A stretch of 59,649 bases of DNA from Bacteroidetes bacterium UBA6161 (GCA_002422315.1 DIUJ01000086.1:45443-105091), one strand, 5' to 3'. Numbered from the stretch's first letter, positions 7,927 to 16,908 are shown. Made by a program: numbers and translations. Notes: a model not told the origin generated them from the letters alone.

Positions 7927-9243
7927 ATGAACAGAAGTGTAGCCTTTTATACTCTTGGGTGTAAACTCAATTTTTCTGAAACTTCTTCTATAGGAAATAA
8001 GTTAGCAGAAATAGGTTATTCTAAAAAGGATTTTACCGAAGGAGCAGATGTATATGTAATTAATACGTGCTCTGTTACCGACCATGCAGACAGGAAGTGT
8101 AAAAAAGTAGTAAACGAAGCACTACGCTATAATCCAAATGCTTATGTGGTAGTAATGGGATGTTATGCCCAGCTTAAACCTGAAGAAATTGCCACTATTC
8201 CTGGAGTAGATCTAGTATTGGGAGCATCGGAAAAGTTTAAATTAAACGAATATTTAGATTCTATTCAAAAGAATGAAACAACTAAAATAGCACGTTCTCC
8301 AATTAAAGAAGTTAGAGACTTTGTTCCGGGTTTTTCGGCAGGAGATAGAACACGTACATTTCTTAAAGTTCAAGATGGATGCGACTATTTCTGTACTTTT
8401 TGCACTATACCTTTAGCTAGAGGTAGCAGTAGAAGTTTTAATGTAGACGAGACCCTAAAAGTAGCTTCTGAATTGGCTACTGGCGATGTAAAAGAAATTG
8501 TTCTTACTGGTTGTAATTTAGGTGACTTTGGAATACAACACCAACAAACTTTTTTTGATTTAATTAAAGAATTAGATAAACTTCAAGGCATTGAACGATT
8601 TAGGATTTCTTCCATTGAACCAAATCTACTGGAAGACGGGATTATAGATTTTGTGGCTAAATCCAATAAATTTGTACCTCATTTTCATATCCCATTACAA
8701 TCTGGTTCCAATAAAATTTTAAAGGCAATGCGCCGTAAGTATGAAAGAGAACTTTACCAAGAAAAGGTAGAACGTATAAAAACGATTATGCCTCATTGTG
8801 CAATTGGAGTAGATGTAATTGTAGGTTTTCCTGGTGAAACAGAAGAAGACTTTTTAGAAACGTATACTTTCTTGAATGAGCTAGATATTACCTACTTGCA
8901 CGTTTTTCCTTATTCTGAAAGGCCACAAACTACAGCAGTAAAATTACCAGATTCTGTTCCGTTAAAGGTACGAGGAGAAAGAACTGAGCAGTTGAGAAAC
9001 CTGTCAGAGAAAAAAAGGATTCAATTCTATCAATCTTTTCTAAACCAAACCTTTCCAGTATTATTCGAAAAAGAGGAAAAAGGCGGAAAAATGTTCGGTT
9101 TTACACCCAATTATTTGAAAATAGAAACTGAGTACGACCCACTAAGAGTTAACGAAATAGCTAACGTTACCTTAAATAAACTTTCCTCTGATACCAAAAC
9201 AATACTTGGTGAAATACTATACTACGAACCTATTCATACTTAA
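7927..9243 (+). CDS. mtaB: tRNA t6A37 methylthiotransferase MtaB
   Basis: A radical-SAM methylthiotransferase that turns t6A37 into ms2t6A37 in tRNAs. The N-terminal UPF0004 domain carries the three cluster-binding Cys residues in LGCKLN, NTCSVT and MGCYAQ. The radical-SAM CxxxCxxC is CDYFCTFC near residue 150. NTCSVT with LGCKLN is the MtaB variant rather than MiaB or RimO. The length of 438 residues is typical. It has its own promoter and lies 21 bases upstream of lgt. Confidence 0.93.
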   Translation: MNRSVAFYTLGCKLNFSETSSIGNKLAEIGYSKKDFTEGADVYVINTCSVTDHADRKCKKVVNEALRYNPNAYVVVMGCYAQLKPEEIATIPGVDLVLGASEKFKLNEYLDSIQKNETTKIARSPIKEVRDFVPGFSAGDRTRTFLKVQDGCDYFCTFCTIPLARGSSRSFNVDETLKVASELATGDVKEIVLTGCNLGDFGIQHQQTFFDLIKELDKLQGIERFRISSIEPNLLEDGIIDFVAKSNKFVPHFHIPLQSGSNKILKAMRRKYERELYQEKVERIKTIMPHCAIGVDVIVGFPGETEEDFLETYTFLNELDITYLHVFPYSERPQTTAVKLPDSVPLKVRGERTEQLRNLSEKKRIQFYQSFLNQTFPVLFEKEEKGGKMFGFTPNYLKIETEYDPLRVNEIANVTLNKLSSDTKTILGEILYYEPIHT

Positions 9244-9264
9244 TAATCAACTTAATACAACAAT

Positions 9265-10467
9265 ATGTACCCAACTCTTTATGACATGTTTTTAGATTTG
9301 TTTGGACTTCAAATCCCTTTTCTTCGTGTCGTTCAATCCTTTGGATTTTTTGTAGCAATTTCATTTCTTTTGGCTCATTATACCATGTCACTCGAATTAA
9401 AAAGAAAAGAAAAACAAGGTTTAATAGTACCGCAATACAAAATGGTTGAAATTGGCAAACCTGTTTCTGTATCAGATTATTTAATGTCAATTTTCATGGG
9501 TTTTGTATTTGGATATAAACTGCTACCTATTTTATTTTACAGTGCAAATATGCCAGACCCAAGGTCTTTTTTACTTTCACTCCAAGGCAATTTTGTATTG
9601 GGAATTATTGGAGCGGCAGTTCTTGGTGGTTTGAAATATTATGAAGACAAAAAACAACGTAAACCCAAACCTGAAACGGTAAAACTTAAAATAAGTCCTT
9701 ACCAACTAATGGGTAATATGACCATTGTTGCTGCAATTTCTGGATTAATAGGTGCTAAGGTTTTTCATAATTTAGAAAATTGGAGTCAATTTATGCAAGA
9801 CCCTATTGGTTCTTTGTTGTCTTTCAGTGGTTTAACATTTTTTGGTGGTTTAATTTGTGGAGGAATAGGGGTGGTTTGGTATGCAAACAAGCATGGAATT
9901 AAACCATTGCATATGTTAGATGTAGGTGGACCAGCCATGATGCTTTCCTATGCTACTGGCAGAATTGGTTGCCATGTATCTGGTGATGGGGATTGGGGAA
10001 TAGTGAATACAGCCCCTCAGCCTACTTGGCTTTCTTGGTTACCCAAATGGACTTGGTCTTACAATTACCCAAATAACGTAAACCAAGTTTGTAATCCTTA
10101 TGTAGAAGGAACTGAGGAATATTTTGCAAATTTAGGATGTAACTTCAACGAAACACCTTATCTAGTAGCAAATGTTTTTCCAACGCCTCTATATGAAATC
10201 GTAGTAGGTACCATTTTCTTTTTTGTTTTATGGTATTTCCGTAAGAAAATATCTGTTCCAGGAATGCTTTTTGGAATATATTTAATTTTTGCAGGATTTG
10301 AGAGATTTTGGATTGAGAAAATTAGGGTTAATACCGTAATGGACTTTTTAGGTATGAAAGTAACACAAGCAGAAATAATTTCATTCGCAATGATGTTGGC
10401 TGGAATTGCAATGATTTTTTACACTCGAAACAAAGCAAAATCACAGGTTAAAACAAGCGAAATTTAA
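9265..10467 (+). CDS. lgt: Prolipoprotein diacylglyceryl transferase
   Basis: Transfers diacylglycerol from phosphatidylglycerol to the lipobox Cys of prolipoproteins in the inner membrane, the first step of lipoprotein maturation; many lipoproteins in this window would need it. The motif GRIGCHVSGDGDWG corresponds to the Lgt signature GRIGNFINGE. About seven hydrophobic helices are visible, and SGLTFFGGLICGGIG fits the conserved Gly-rich helix. At 400 residues it is longer than proteobacterial Lgt because of insertions, including one after the signature (roughly 250-300). Confidence 0.93.
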   Translation: MYPTLYDMFLDLFGLQIPFLRVVQSFGFFVAISFLLAHYTMSLELKRKEKQGLIVPQYKMVEIGKPVSVSDYLMSIFMGFVFGYKLLPILFYSANMPDPRSFLLSLQGNFVLGIIGAAVLGGLKYYEDKKQRKPKPETVKLKISPYQLMGNMTIVAAISGLIGAKVFHNLENWSQFMQDPIGSLLSFSGLTFFGGLICGGIGVVWYANKHGIKPLHMLDVGGPAMMLSYATGRIGCHVSGDGDWGIVNTAPQPTWLSWLPKWTWSYNYPNNVNQVCNPYVEGTEEYFANLGCNFNETPYLVANVFPTPLYEIVVGTIFFFVLWYFRKKISVPGMLFGIYLIFAGFERFWIEKIRVNTVMDFLGMKVTQAEIISFAMMLAGIAMIFYTRNKAKSQVKTSEI

Positions 10468-10483
10468 GCATTAGCTAAAAGGC

Positions 10484-11176
10484 ATGATTTTTGGATATAT
10501 AAAGAAAAACAAGAGTATGATTTATAAAACACTGCAACTGTTGGTTATGATTTGCTTTTTATTTTTTAACAATACCAATGCAATTGCCCAATCTTTCAAA
10601 GACTCTACTTTATTGTTGGATAGTTCGAACACTTTAAAAGATACTTTAGTTTTAAAAAAACCACAAACAAAGGGCAAAAGAGTAATGAGAATGGGGTTTG
10701 AAGTAGTGGATGGAGATACTATTCCTATTTTTTTATTTGATGAAGTATATTTAAAAACGCTACCTACAGAAGAAGAGCAAAAAAGGTATAAAAAACTAGT
10801 AAGGGATGTGAAAATAGCACTGCCTTATGCTAAGCTTGCTGCTTTCAGACTTCAAATGATGGAAGATAACCTTAGCATGATGAAATCTTCTAGGGCTAAG
10901 AAAAAGTATATAAATCAATGTGAGAAAGCAATAAAAGAGGAATTTATGAATGATTTAAAAAACCTAACGATAAGTCAAGGTAAACTATTATTAAAATTAA
11001 TTCATAGAGAAACAGGAAAAACCACATTCGAAATATTAAGTAAATACCAAGGAAGATTAGAACCACTTTTTTGGAATAGTATGGCTGCAATGTACGGAGC
11101 AAGTACCAAAGACTCTTATGATGTTGTTTTAGATTATCAAATAGAGGAAATTATTAAGAAACTAGAAATAGAATAA
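10484..11176 (+). CDS. DUF4294 domain exported protein
   Basis: A 230-residue exported protein. The hydrophobic stretch LLVMICFLFFNNTNAIAQ ends in a signal-peptidase-like site. The conserved DUF4294 opening, VVDGDTIPIFLFDEVYL, is at about residues 76-92 and is followed by a basic helical domain. Function unknown. The ATG at 10484 gives a long N-region, while the ATG at 10517 (M12) would give a more ordinary signal peptide; I cannot decide between them. Its stop overlaps the bshB1 start by one base (TAATG), so translation is probably coupled. Confidence 0.85.
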   Translation: MIFGYIKKNKSMIYKTLQLLVMICFLFFNNTNAIAQSFKDSTLLLDSSNTLKDTLVLKKPQTKGKRVMRMGFEVVDGDTIPIFLFDEVYLKTLPTEEEQKRYKKLVRDVKIALPYAKLAAFRLQMMEDNLSMMKSSRAKKKYINQCEKAIKEEFMNDLKNLTISQGKLLLKLIHRETGKTTFEILSKYQGRLEPLFWNSMAAMYGASTKDSYDVVLDYQIEEIIKKLEIE

Positions 11177-11892
11177 TGCAAATAGACATATTGGCCTTTG
11201 GTGCACATCCCGACGACGTAGAACTCTCTGCAGCAGGAAGCTTATTAAAGCATAAATCAATGGGTAGAAGTATCGGGATTATTGATTTGACCTTGGGTGA
11301 ATTAGGTACAAGAGGCAATTCTGAAACAAGAAAATTGGAAGCTTCTGAAGCCTCTAAAATTCTTGGTTTAAACATTAGGGAAAACTTGCAAATGGAAGAT
11401 GGTTTTTTTGAAATAAACCAAGAAAACTTACTGAAAGTAATTCACATAATTAGGAAATATAAACCTAATGTGATTTTAGCAAACGCTCCTAGCGACAGGC
11501 ATCCAGACCATTCAAGAGGCGCAGAACTTGTTTCAAGGGCGTGTTTTTTGGCAGGTTTACCCAAAATAAAAACCTTTGACAACAGCATATTACAAGAATC
11601 ATGGAGACCAAAGGTATTGTTACATTATATTCAAGATCAATTTATTAAACCTGATTTTGTAATAGATATAACCCCGTGGCATGAAGAAAAAATGAAAGCA
11701 ATTGCTGCATTCAAAACCCAATTTTATAATCCCAATTCTAATGAACCTAAAACACCAATATCCTCTTTAGAATTTTGGGAGTTACTAAAAGGCAAAGCAC
11801 AGCTAATGGGAAGATATGCTGGTTTCGAGTTAGGAGAAGGATTTATTCAATCCAGACCTTCAGGAATTGAAGAATTTGGAATACTTAGTTGA
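11176..11892 (+). CDS. bshB1: Bacillithiol biosynthesis deacetylase BshB1
   Basis: Deacetylates N-acetylglucosaminyl-malate in the synthesis of the low-molecular-weight thiol bacillithiol. It is a PIG-L/LmbE-fold zinc enzyme: AHPDDVEL at residues 9-16 holds the catalytic Asp and two zinc ligands, and HPDHSRG near 112 supplies the third His. The 238-residue length and the ending, with FKTQFYNPNS and an SRPSGIEEFG-like tail, are BshB1-like. The other bacillithiol genes (bshA, bshC) are not in the window. It overlaps the DUF4294 gene by one base. Confidence 0.93.
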   Translation: MQIDILAFGAHPDDVELSAAGSLLKHKSMGRSIGIIDLTLGELGTRGNSETRKLEASEASKILGLNIRENLQMEDGFFEINQENLLKVIHIIRKYKPNVILANAPSDRHPDHSRGAELVSRACFLAGLPKIKTFDNSILQESWRPKVLLHYIQDQFIKPDFVIDITPWHEEKMKAIAAFKTQFYNPNSNEPKTPISSLEFWELLKGKAQLMGRYAGFELGEGFIQSRPSGIEEFGILS

Positions 11893-11949
11893 AATTATTC
11901 TTTATAGGTCATTTGTTCAAGTTTTAAACATTTTAAATTTGTAATTTAA

Positions 11950-11979
11950 TTGTTTAAGTATTGCATTTTAATAAATTTG
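11950..11979 (+). promoter_or_regulatory. Bacteroidota-type promoter for the PGI/PMI gene
   Basis: TTG at 11950-11952 and TAAATTTG at 11972-11979 with 19 bases between. The gene's ATG is at 11999, 19 bases after the -7 element. Confidence 0.75.
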
Positions 11980-11998
11980 CAACTTTAACAAAATAGAA

Positions 11999-12976
11999 AT
12001 GATAAACCACGAAAAATCACTACTAGAATTTAATACACAACTCGAATTTGTTTTATCCAATTACGATAGCACCAAATTAGCAATAAAGAACTACTCTAAT
12101 GTTGTTTTAGGCGGTTTGGGTGGTAGCGGTATAGGCGCTAGAATTACAAGAGGATTTTTTTTAGACAAAGCCAATTGCCCAATAGAAGTATTTTCAGATT
12201 ATTTTGTTCCTTCTTATTTAAACGAAAACTCCCTTGTGATACTTTCTTCTTATTCTGGAAATACAGAAGAAACCCTGGAGATGTTTAAACAAGCCATAGT
12301 TAAAACTCAAAATATTGTTATAATTTGTTCAGGAGGGGAGTTAATGGAACTGGCAAAACAACACGGTTTAGCTTATTTTAATGTTCCTACTGGTTTTCAG
12401 CCAAGAATGGCTTTGGGTTTTTCATTAGGTTTTCTACTTTTGATATTAGGTGATTTGTTTTCTTATAATACCCGCAAAGAGTTAGAAGAAGTTTTAGAAA
12501 TATACAAAAACGCAGAGGAACACATAGAAACTGCAAAAATATTAGTAGAAACTTGGGCCCCTGAGGCAAACCTGCCTGTATTGGTTTTTTGCGATGAATT
12601 TCTGCAAGGCGTTGCAATTCGTTTTTGTCAGCAAATACAAGAAAATGCAAAAGGTCAAGCCTATGCTGTAGTTATTCCTGAAGCAAACCATAATGTAACA
12701 GAGTCTATCTATAATAATTTAAATGTCAATATATTGTTCCTTAATTCTAAAATGAATAAAAGAAATGATTTGCGTTTTGCATTTTTAGAAAATCTCCTTA
12801 CTCAGAATTTCAATAGTATTGCCAATTTGAGAAAAAATAAAACAAACCTATATTCTATTTTCAAATCAATATACATATTAGACTGGGTTAGTATTTTACT
12901 GTCTAATGTGAAAAAAGTAGACAATATGAGTGTTCCTAACATAGACAAGCTAAAACAATATCTTTCAGATAATTAA
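11999..12976 (+). CDS. Bifunctional phosphoglucose/phosphomannose isomerase, SIS domain
   Basis: A 325-residue sugar-phosphate isomerase of the small bifunctional PGI/PMI type. The N-terminal SIS domain has the phosphate loop LGGLGGSGIGARI and SSYSGNTEETL; the C-terminal half carries a conserved HNV segment (PEANHNVTES) that fits the PGI catalytic base region. It would interconvert glucose-6-P or mannose-6-P with fructose-6-P. It has its own promoter and is 9 bases upstream of the FAH-family gene. Confidence 0.88.
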   Translation: MINHEKSLLEFNTQLEFVLSNYDSTKLAIKNYSNVVLGGLGGSGIGARITRGFFLDKANCPIEVFSDYFVPSYLNENSLVILSSYSGNTEETLEMFKQAIVKTQNIVIICSGGELMELAKQHGLAYFNVPTGFQPRMALGFSLGFLLLILGDLFSYNTRKELEEVLEIYKNAEEHIETAKILVETWAPEANLPVLVFCDEFLQGVAIRFCQQIQENAKGQAYAVVIPEANHNVTESIYNNLNVNILFLNSKMNKRNDLRFAFLENLLTQNFNSIANLRKNKTNLYSIFKSIYILDWVSILLSNVKKVDNMSVPNIDKLKQYLSDN

Positions 12977-12985
12977 AAATATACC

Positions 12986-13996
12986 ATGAAATTAGTTACT
13001 TTCATTCATCAAAATAAAACACAAATTGGATTTGTAGTAAACCATAAAGTTTTTTCATTTCATTCATTTGACAGCAATTTTCCCAATACTATGCTGGAAT
13101 TTATACAACAGGGGGAATCGGCAATGAATAAAGCAAGAGAATACGAACAAAAAGCTTTTGCTGGAGAGAAAGAAAGCGAAGCCCTGGATTACGAAAATAC
13201 TTGTTTATTAGCCCCATTGCCTAATCCAACAAGTTGTAGAGATGGTTATGCCTTTCGTCAACATGTTGCAGCTGCAAGAAGAAATAGAAAAGTAGATATG
13301 ATTAAAGAATTTGATGAGTATCCGATTTTTTACTTTACCAATCACAATGCGGTACAAGGTCCTGGTGATGTTCTTTGTATGCCAGATCATTTTCAAAAAC
13401 TTGACTTTGAATTAGAGGCTGCTATAGTAATAGGGAAACATGGCAGAAATATAAAAGCCGAAAATGCAGACGATTACATTTTTGGTTATACCATAATGAA
13501 CGACATGAGTGCAAGAACCCTTCAAATGGAAGAAATGCTGCTTAATTTAGGTCCAGCAAAAGGAAAAGATTTTAGCACTGTTATTGGCCCTATGATAGTA
13601 ACACCCGATGAATTAATGCCCTTTAAAAAATCTCCCAAGCCAAATCATGTAGGAAATAGTTTTAACCTTGAAATGAAATGTTGGGTGAATGGGGTAGAGG
13701 TTTCTTCAGGCAATATGGGTGATATGGATTGGACTTTTGCCGAGATAATTGAGCGTTGTGCGTATGGTGTAAATATTTTCCCGGGAGAAGTAATCGGTTC
13801 GGGTACTGTTGGAACAGGTTGTTTCTTAGAATTAAATGGAACAGGACTTCTTCATAATCCTGATTTTAAGCCACAATGGCTTCAGGAAAATGATGTAGTT
13901 AAAATGGAAATCACAGGTTTGGGAAGATTAGTAAATAAAATTGTTAAAGAAGATTCTGATTTTTCTATTTTAGCAAATAAAAAAATAGTTTCCTAA
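12986..13996 (+). CDS. Fumarylacetoacetate hydrolase family protein
   Basis: A 336-residue FAH-fold protein. The metal-binding Glu/Glu/Asp pattern is visible around LDFELEAAIVIGKHGRNI and YTIMNDMSART. The ending with SGTVGTGCFLELNG matches the family's late Gly-rich loop. FAH-family enzymes cleave carbon-carbon bonds in fumarylacetoacetate or act as acylpyruvases or decarboxylases; the substrate is not clear. No other tyrosine catabolism gene is nearby. Confidence 0.88.
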   Translation: MKLVTFIHQNKTQIGFVVNHKVFSFHSFDSNFPNTMLEFIQQGESAMNKAREYEQKAFAGEKESEALDYENTCLLAPLPNPTSCRDGYAFRQHVAAARRNRKVDMIKEFDEYPIFYFTNHNAVQGPGDVLCMPDHFQKLDFELEAAIVIGKHGRNIKAENADDYIFGYTIMNDMSARTLQMEEMLLNLGPAKGKDFSTVIGPMIVTPDELMPFKKSPKPNHVGNSFNLEMKCWVNGVEVSSGNMGDMDWTFAEIIERCAYGVNIFPGEVIGSGTVGTGCFLELNGTGLLHNPDFKPQWLQENDVVKMEITGLGRLVNKIVKEDSDFSILANKKIVS

Positions 13997-14020
13997 AATT
14001 ATCTTTTTAAAATTCTTACT

Positions 14021-14551
14021 TTGAATTCTTTAAACCAGCTCGAATTGCTTTATCACTCATTGCAGCCAGGGTTGGTTTCTTTTTGTAAAGGTTATGTGAA
14101 AAATGAAGAAGATGCAATCGAAATAGTAAACGATGCATTTTTGGCCGTATGGGATAAAAAAGAGTATTTGACACTAGATAAAAATCTAAAAGCCTATTTA
14201 TATAAAGCAGTTAAAAACAAATCTCTTAATTTTATACACAAAAAAAAGCTGTTAACAAACGATGTAGAAGACGAAATTGACTTAGATAGTACTTACCCTT
14301 CTCCATTTGAAATTCTAGAATTTAAAGAAGCGCAAATATTATTAGACGCTTTAATTGATAAATTGCCAGATAGATGTAAACAAATTTTTTTATTAAGTAG
14401 AAAAGAAGGGATGAGCCATAAGGAAATTGCTGAAATAATGGATATTTCAACTAAGACTATTGAAAATCAAATAGGAATAGCAATAAAAATCATAAAAACC
14501 GGTTTTGCAAAATCCAATAAATCTGCTTTATTTAGTCTTTTCGTTTTTTAA
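14021..14551 (+). CDS. ECF-type RNA polymerase sigma-70 factor
   Basis: A 176-residue ECF sigma factor. Region 2 (about residues 8-72) has EEDAIEIVNDAFLAVWDKK; region 4 (about 115-170) has LPDRCKQIFLLSRKEGMSHK followed by an HTH ending in TKTIENQIG. It resembles the Bacteroidota-expanded sigma family that normally works with FecR and TonB receptors. The frame runs back only to the stop of the preceding gene and contains no ATG, so a TTG at 14021 is the best start. No anti-sigma gene is adjacent; the only FecR locus in the window is at 27887-29001. Confidence 0.9.
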   Translation: MNSLNQLELLYHSLQPGLVSFCKGYVKNEEDAIEIVNDAFLAVWDKKEYLTLDKNLKAYLYKAVKNKSLNFIHKKKLLTNDVEDEIDLDSTYPSPFEILEFKEAQILLDALIDKLPDRCKQIFLLSRKEGMSHKEIAEIMDISTKTIENQIGIAIKIIKTGFAKSNKSALFSLFVF

Positions 14552-14580
14552 ATAATTAGCCTTCTTTATACTTTAAATTG

Positions 14581-14588
14581 TACTTTTG
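14581..14588 (+). promoter_or_regulatory. Possible -7 element upstream of the DUF4920 gene
   Basis: TACTTTTG fits TAnnTTTG and sits 16 bases before the ATG at 14605. I see no TTTG at the expected -33 position, so this is weak. Confidence 0.4.
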
Positions 14589-14604
14589 CCTAAAACTAAA
14601 ACCA

Positions 14605-15051
14605 ATGAAATACTTATTTAATTCTATTTTTATTCTGTCCATGCCTTTTTTTGTTGTTTTAAGCTCTTGTAATTCAAAACAAATAAATGGTTATTTTGGT
14701 CAAGAATTTGAAAATGAAAATGTGATATCTGTTGATGAAGCAGAAAAAATGGCTGAAAATGGCTTAACGGATAATGAAGTAAAAGTAAAAGGTACTATCC
14801 GTTCGGTATGCAAAGGGGAAGGTTGCTGGGTTACTTTTACTACTAGTTCTGGTAAAACTGTATACATTAATACCCTAAATAAAGCCTATAGCTTGCCTTT
14901 GGAAGTGGAAGGTAAAAATGCTATTGCATTTGGTTCTATTTTAACAATAGAACAACAAAAAGAAGAGGCACTAGCAGATGGATACGAAGAAGATGAATTG
15001 GACTGGATTGATAACTTTAGTATTACCGCCAAAGGCATTTTTGTGGAATAA
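14605..15051 (+). CDS. DUF4920 domain lipoprotein
   Basis: A 148-residue protein starting at the ATG at 14605. A hydrophobic leader ends in LSSCNSK, a lipobox with Cys near residue 22, so it is probably a lipoprotein. The DUF4920 core includes VKVKGTIRSVCKGEGCWVTF, an OB-like strand pair with two Cys five residues apart, then a Glu/Asp-rich end. The Cys pair suggests metal or redox binding, but that is only inference. An upstream in-frame TTG at 14578 is not used in this call. It is followed by the FGE-fold gene after 43 bases. Confidence 0.85.
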   Translation: MKYLFNSIFILSMPFFVVLSSCNSKQINGYFGQEFENENVISVDEAEKMAENGLTDNEVKVKGTIRSVCKGEGCWVTFTTSSGKTVYINTLNKAYSLPLEVEGKNAIAFGSILTIEQQKEEALADGYEEDELDWIDNFSITAKGIFVE

Positions 15052-15094
15052 GTAAAACAAAACAATTTTTGTTCTTTCATATCGTTTTTGTATT

Positions 15095-16009
15095 ATGAAA
15101 AAATCATTGTTTTTTATTTTTGTTGTTTTACTTTCTTTCAGTCAAAAATCAAAAATACCAATCACAAAGAGTATTGAAAAACAAATGGCATCAATACCTT
15201 CTGGAACTGTAACAATAGGTTACGATACTACAAATGTTCCTATTAGCTCCTTTTACTTGCAAAAAACAGAAGTAAGTAATGCACAATACAAAGAGTTTAT
15301 AGAATACACTAGAAAATATAATCCAGAGAAACTTAAAGAGATTTTTCCTGATACAAATGTGTGGGTAGAACAACTTCACTTTGGAGAGTTTTATACAAAA
15401 ATCTATTTATTCCATAGTGCCTTTGCTGATTACCCTATTGTTGGAGTAAGTAAAAAACAAGCAGAAGCATTCTGTGATTGGTTAACTATACAATATAATG
15501 CTCAGGCAAAGAAAAAATTTTCTAAGGTAAAATTCAGATTGCCATCACAAGCCGAATGGCAGTTTGCTGCGGGGAATGGTAGGCAGGACATTTTCCCATG
15601 GGGAGGTATTTATATGCGCAACTCAAAGGGAATGTATTTGGCTAATTTTACTAGAATAGCAGACGATGCACTAGTGAAAATAGATGGGAAAGTTCAATTC
15701 GTTATAAATTTAAATAACGATACCTTGAAACCCCAACAAGAGGTTATACCATTTTCTTATGATTTATCTCATTCCATTTCAAGTTCATTTATCACAACAC
15801 CGGTGGAGTCTTATTTTCCAAATAAATTTGGCTTGTACAATATGGCAGGCAATGTAGCCGAGTTTGTTCAAGAATATGGAATTACACAGGGTGGTTCTTG
15901 GTTAGACTATGGGTATAGCCTTCGAAATAATGTAGCAAGTAAATACGATGAAAAGAAAGAAGTGAGTGTGAAAAATGGATTTAGGGTAGCAATGGAAATT
16001 GTTCCTTAA
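15095..16009 (+). CDS. Exported FGE-sulfatase-fold (SUMF1-like) protein
   Basis: A 304-residue protein with an N-terminal hydrophobic leader (about 1-18) and an FGE/SUMF1 fold. Landmarks are MASIPSGTVTIG, TEVSNAQYKEFI, VKFRLPSQAEWQFAA, LYNMAGNVAEFVQEYG and QGGSWLDYG, ending in NGFRVAM. The C-terminal region lacks the Cys pair used by active formylglycine-generating enzymes, so a non-catalytic role is likely, as in the gliding lipoproteins GldJ and GldK, which share the fold but are longer. It is convergent with the SIMPL gene and overlaps it by four bases. Confidence 0.85.
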   Translation: MKKSLFFIFVVLLSFSQKSKIPITKSIEKQMASIPSGTVTIGYDTTNVPISSFYLQKTEVSNAQYKEFIEYTRKYNPEKLKEIFPDTNVWVEQLHFGEFYTKIYLFHSAFADYPIVGVSKKQAEAFCDWLTIQYNAQAKKKFSKVKFRLPSQAEWQFAAGNGRQDIFPWGGIYMRNSKGMYLANFTRIADDALVKIDGKVQFVINLNNDTLKPQQEVIPFSYDLSHSISSSFITTPVESYFPNKFGLYNMAGNVAEFVQEYGITQGGSWLDYGYSLRNNVASKYDEKKEVSVKNGFRVAMEIVP

Positions 16010-16743
16010 TTTACTTCATACTCCAGTTTAATGGTTATCGTAGCTGTTTTGTTTTTTGCATCTGTATTAAACGAGCCACCCCACGAAAAATCTTCAGAAG
16101 AATTTTGAGCGATTATTTGAAAAACACCTTGGGTTGCATTTTTAAGCGAACCAACTTTGCTTCCAGAATTATCTGCAATTAATTTCGCCCTATTGTATGC
16201 ATCTTTGGTTGCTTCGCCAATTAAGTTTAGCTTCAATTCTGCAAGCTTGGTGTAGTAATATTCTGGACTTCTGGAGTAAAACTCTATTCCAGATTGTATG
16301 ATTTCTGTTACTTCTCTAGAGATGTTTTCTATTTTTTCTACTTCTTTCGATTCAATTTGAAGACCTTGGCTAAGTTTAAATCCTTTATTAACACTTTTAT
16401 ATTTGCCGTTATCATAGTAGGATTCAATGTCTTGGTCTATATCTACAGCGCTAAATATAATTTGATTTTCTTTTATACCTTTAGAAACTAAATATTTCTT
16501 AATTAGTTCTTTATCTCTATTCAGTCCTTCATAGGCTTTTTTTAGGTCTTTGTTTCTTTGTATAAAAGTACCATTCCAAACTATTAGGTCTGATTTGAAA
16601 TCTGTACTTCCAAGGCCTGTTACAAAAATTTTATTTGTATTTTTATTCTTGTTGCTATAGGCATTTGCTAAAACAATGGCAGTAAGTATTATGGAAATAC
16701 CTAATATAATGATGTTGAGGTGTTTTTTTATCATTTTTATCAT
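16006..16743 (-). CDS. SIMPL (DUF541) domain protein
   Basis: A 245-residue envelope protein with one N-terminal hydrophobic anchor (about residues 8-28) followed by the SIMPL domain. Visible parts are FVTGLGSTDFKSD, GIKENQIIFSAVDIDQDIE and LIGEATKDAYNRAKLIADNS. Family members are periplasmic; the precise function is unknown. TATATTTG on the minus strand (16759-16752) is a candidate -7 element nine bases before the ATG. Its 3' end overlaps the convergent FGE-fold gene. Confidence 0.88.
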   Translation of the reverse strand: MIKMIKKHLNIIILGISIILTAIVLANAYSNKNKNTNKIFVTGLGSTDFKSDLIVWNGTFIQRNKDLKKAYEGLNRDKELIKKYLVSKGIKENQIIFSAVDIDQDIESYYDNGKYKSVNKGFKLSQGLQIESKEVEKIENISREVTEIIQSGIEFYSRSPEYYYTKLAELKLNLIGEATKDAYNRAKLIADNSGSKVGSLKNATQGVFQIIAQNSSEDFSWGGSFNTDAKNKTATITIKLEYEVN

Positions 16744-16805
16744 TTGTTCAGCAAATATAGAGTAAAATATCTGATATATTATTAGACTTAACGATTTGGT
16801 AATAT

Positions 16806-16871
16806 GTCATTTTGGCTTATTGTCCGTGCTTCGAATCTGAATTTTGAGACAAATTGGCACGCAGTGGACAA
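16806..16871 (+). promoter_or_regulatory. Repeat-rich clpB upstream region, candidate heat-shock control site
   Basis: Two similar 11-mers, GTCATTTTGGC (16806-16816) and GACAAATTGGC (16848-16858), lie 42 bases apart. An interrupted inverted repeat pairs TTGTCC-GTGC (16820-16829) with GCAC-GGACAA (16857-16871, with a five-base insert). No CIRCE element is present. A regulatory role is inferred from its position before a chaperone gene. Confidence 0.4.
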
Positions 16872-16908
16872 TGGTCTTTAATTTGAGCAAATGAAAGAAA
16901 AATTTAAA

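Noticed and set aside
16848..16871. Sigma-54-type promoter before clpB (TTGGCACG)
   Set aside because: The -24-like part is perfect but the -12 box (GC at the required distance) is absent.
16744..16908. CIRCE heat-shock element before clpB
   Set aside because: The 9-bp TTAGCACTC/GAGTGCTAA arms are not present.
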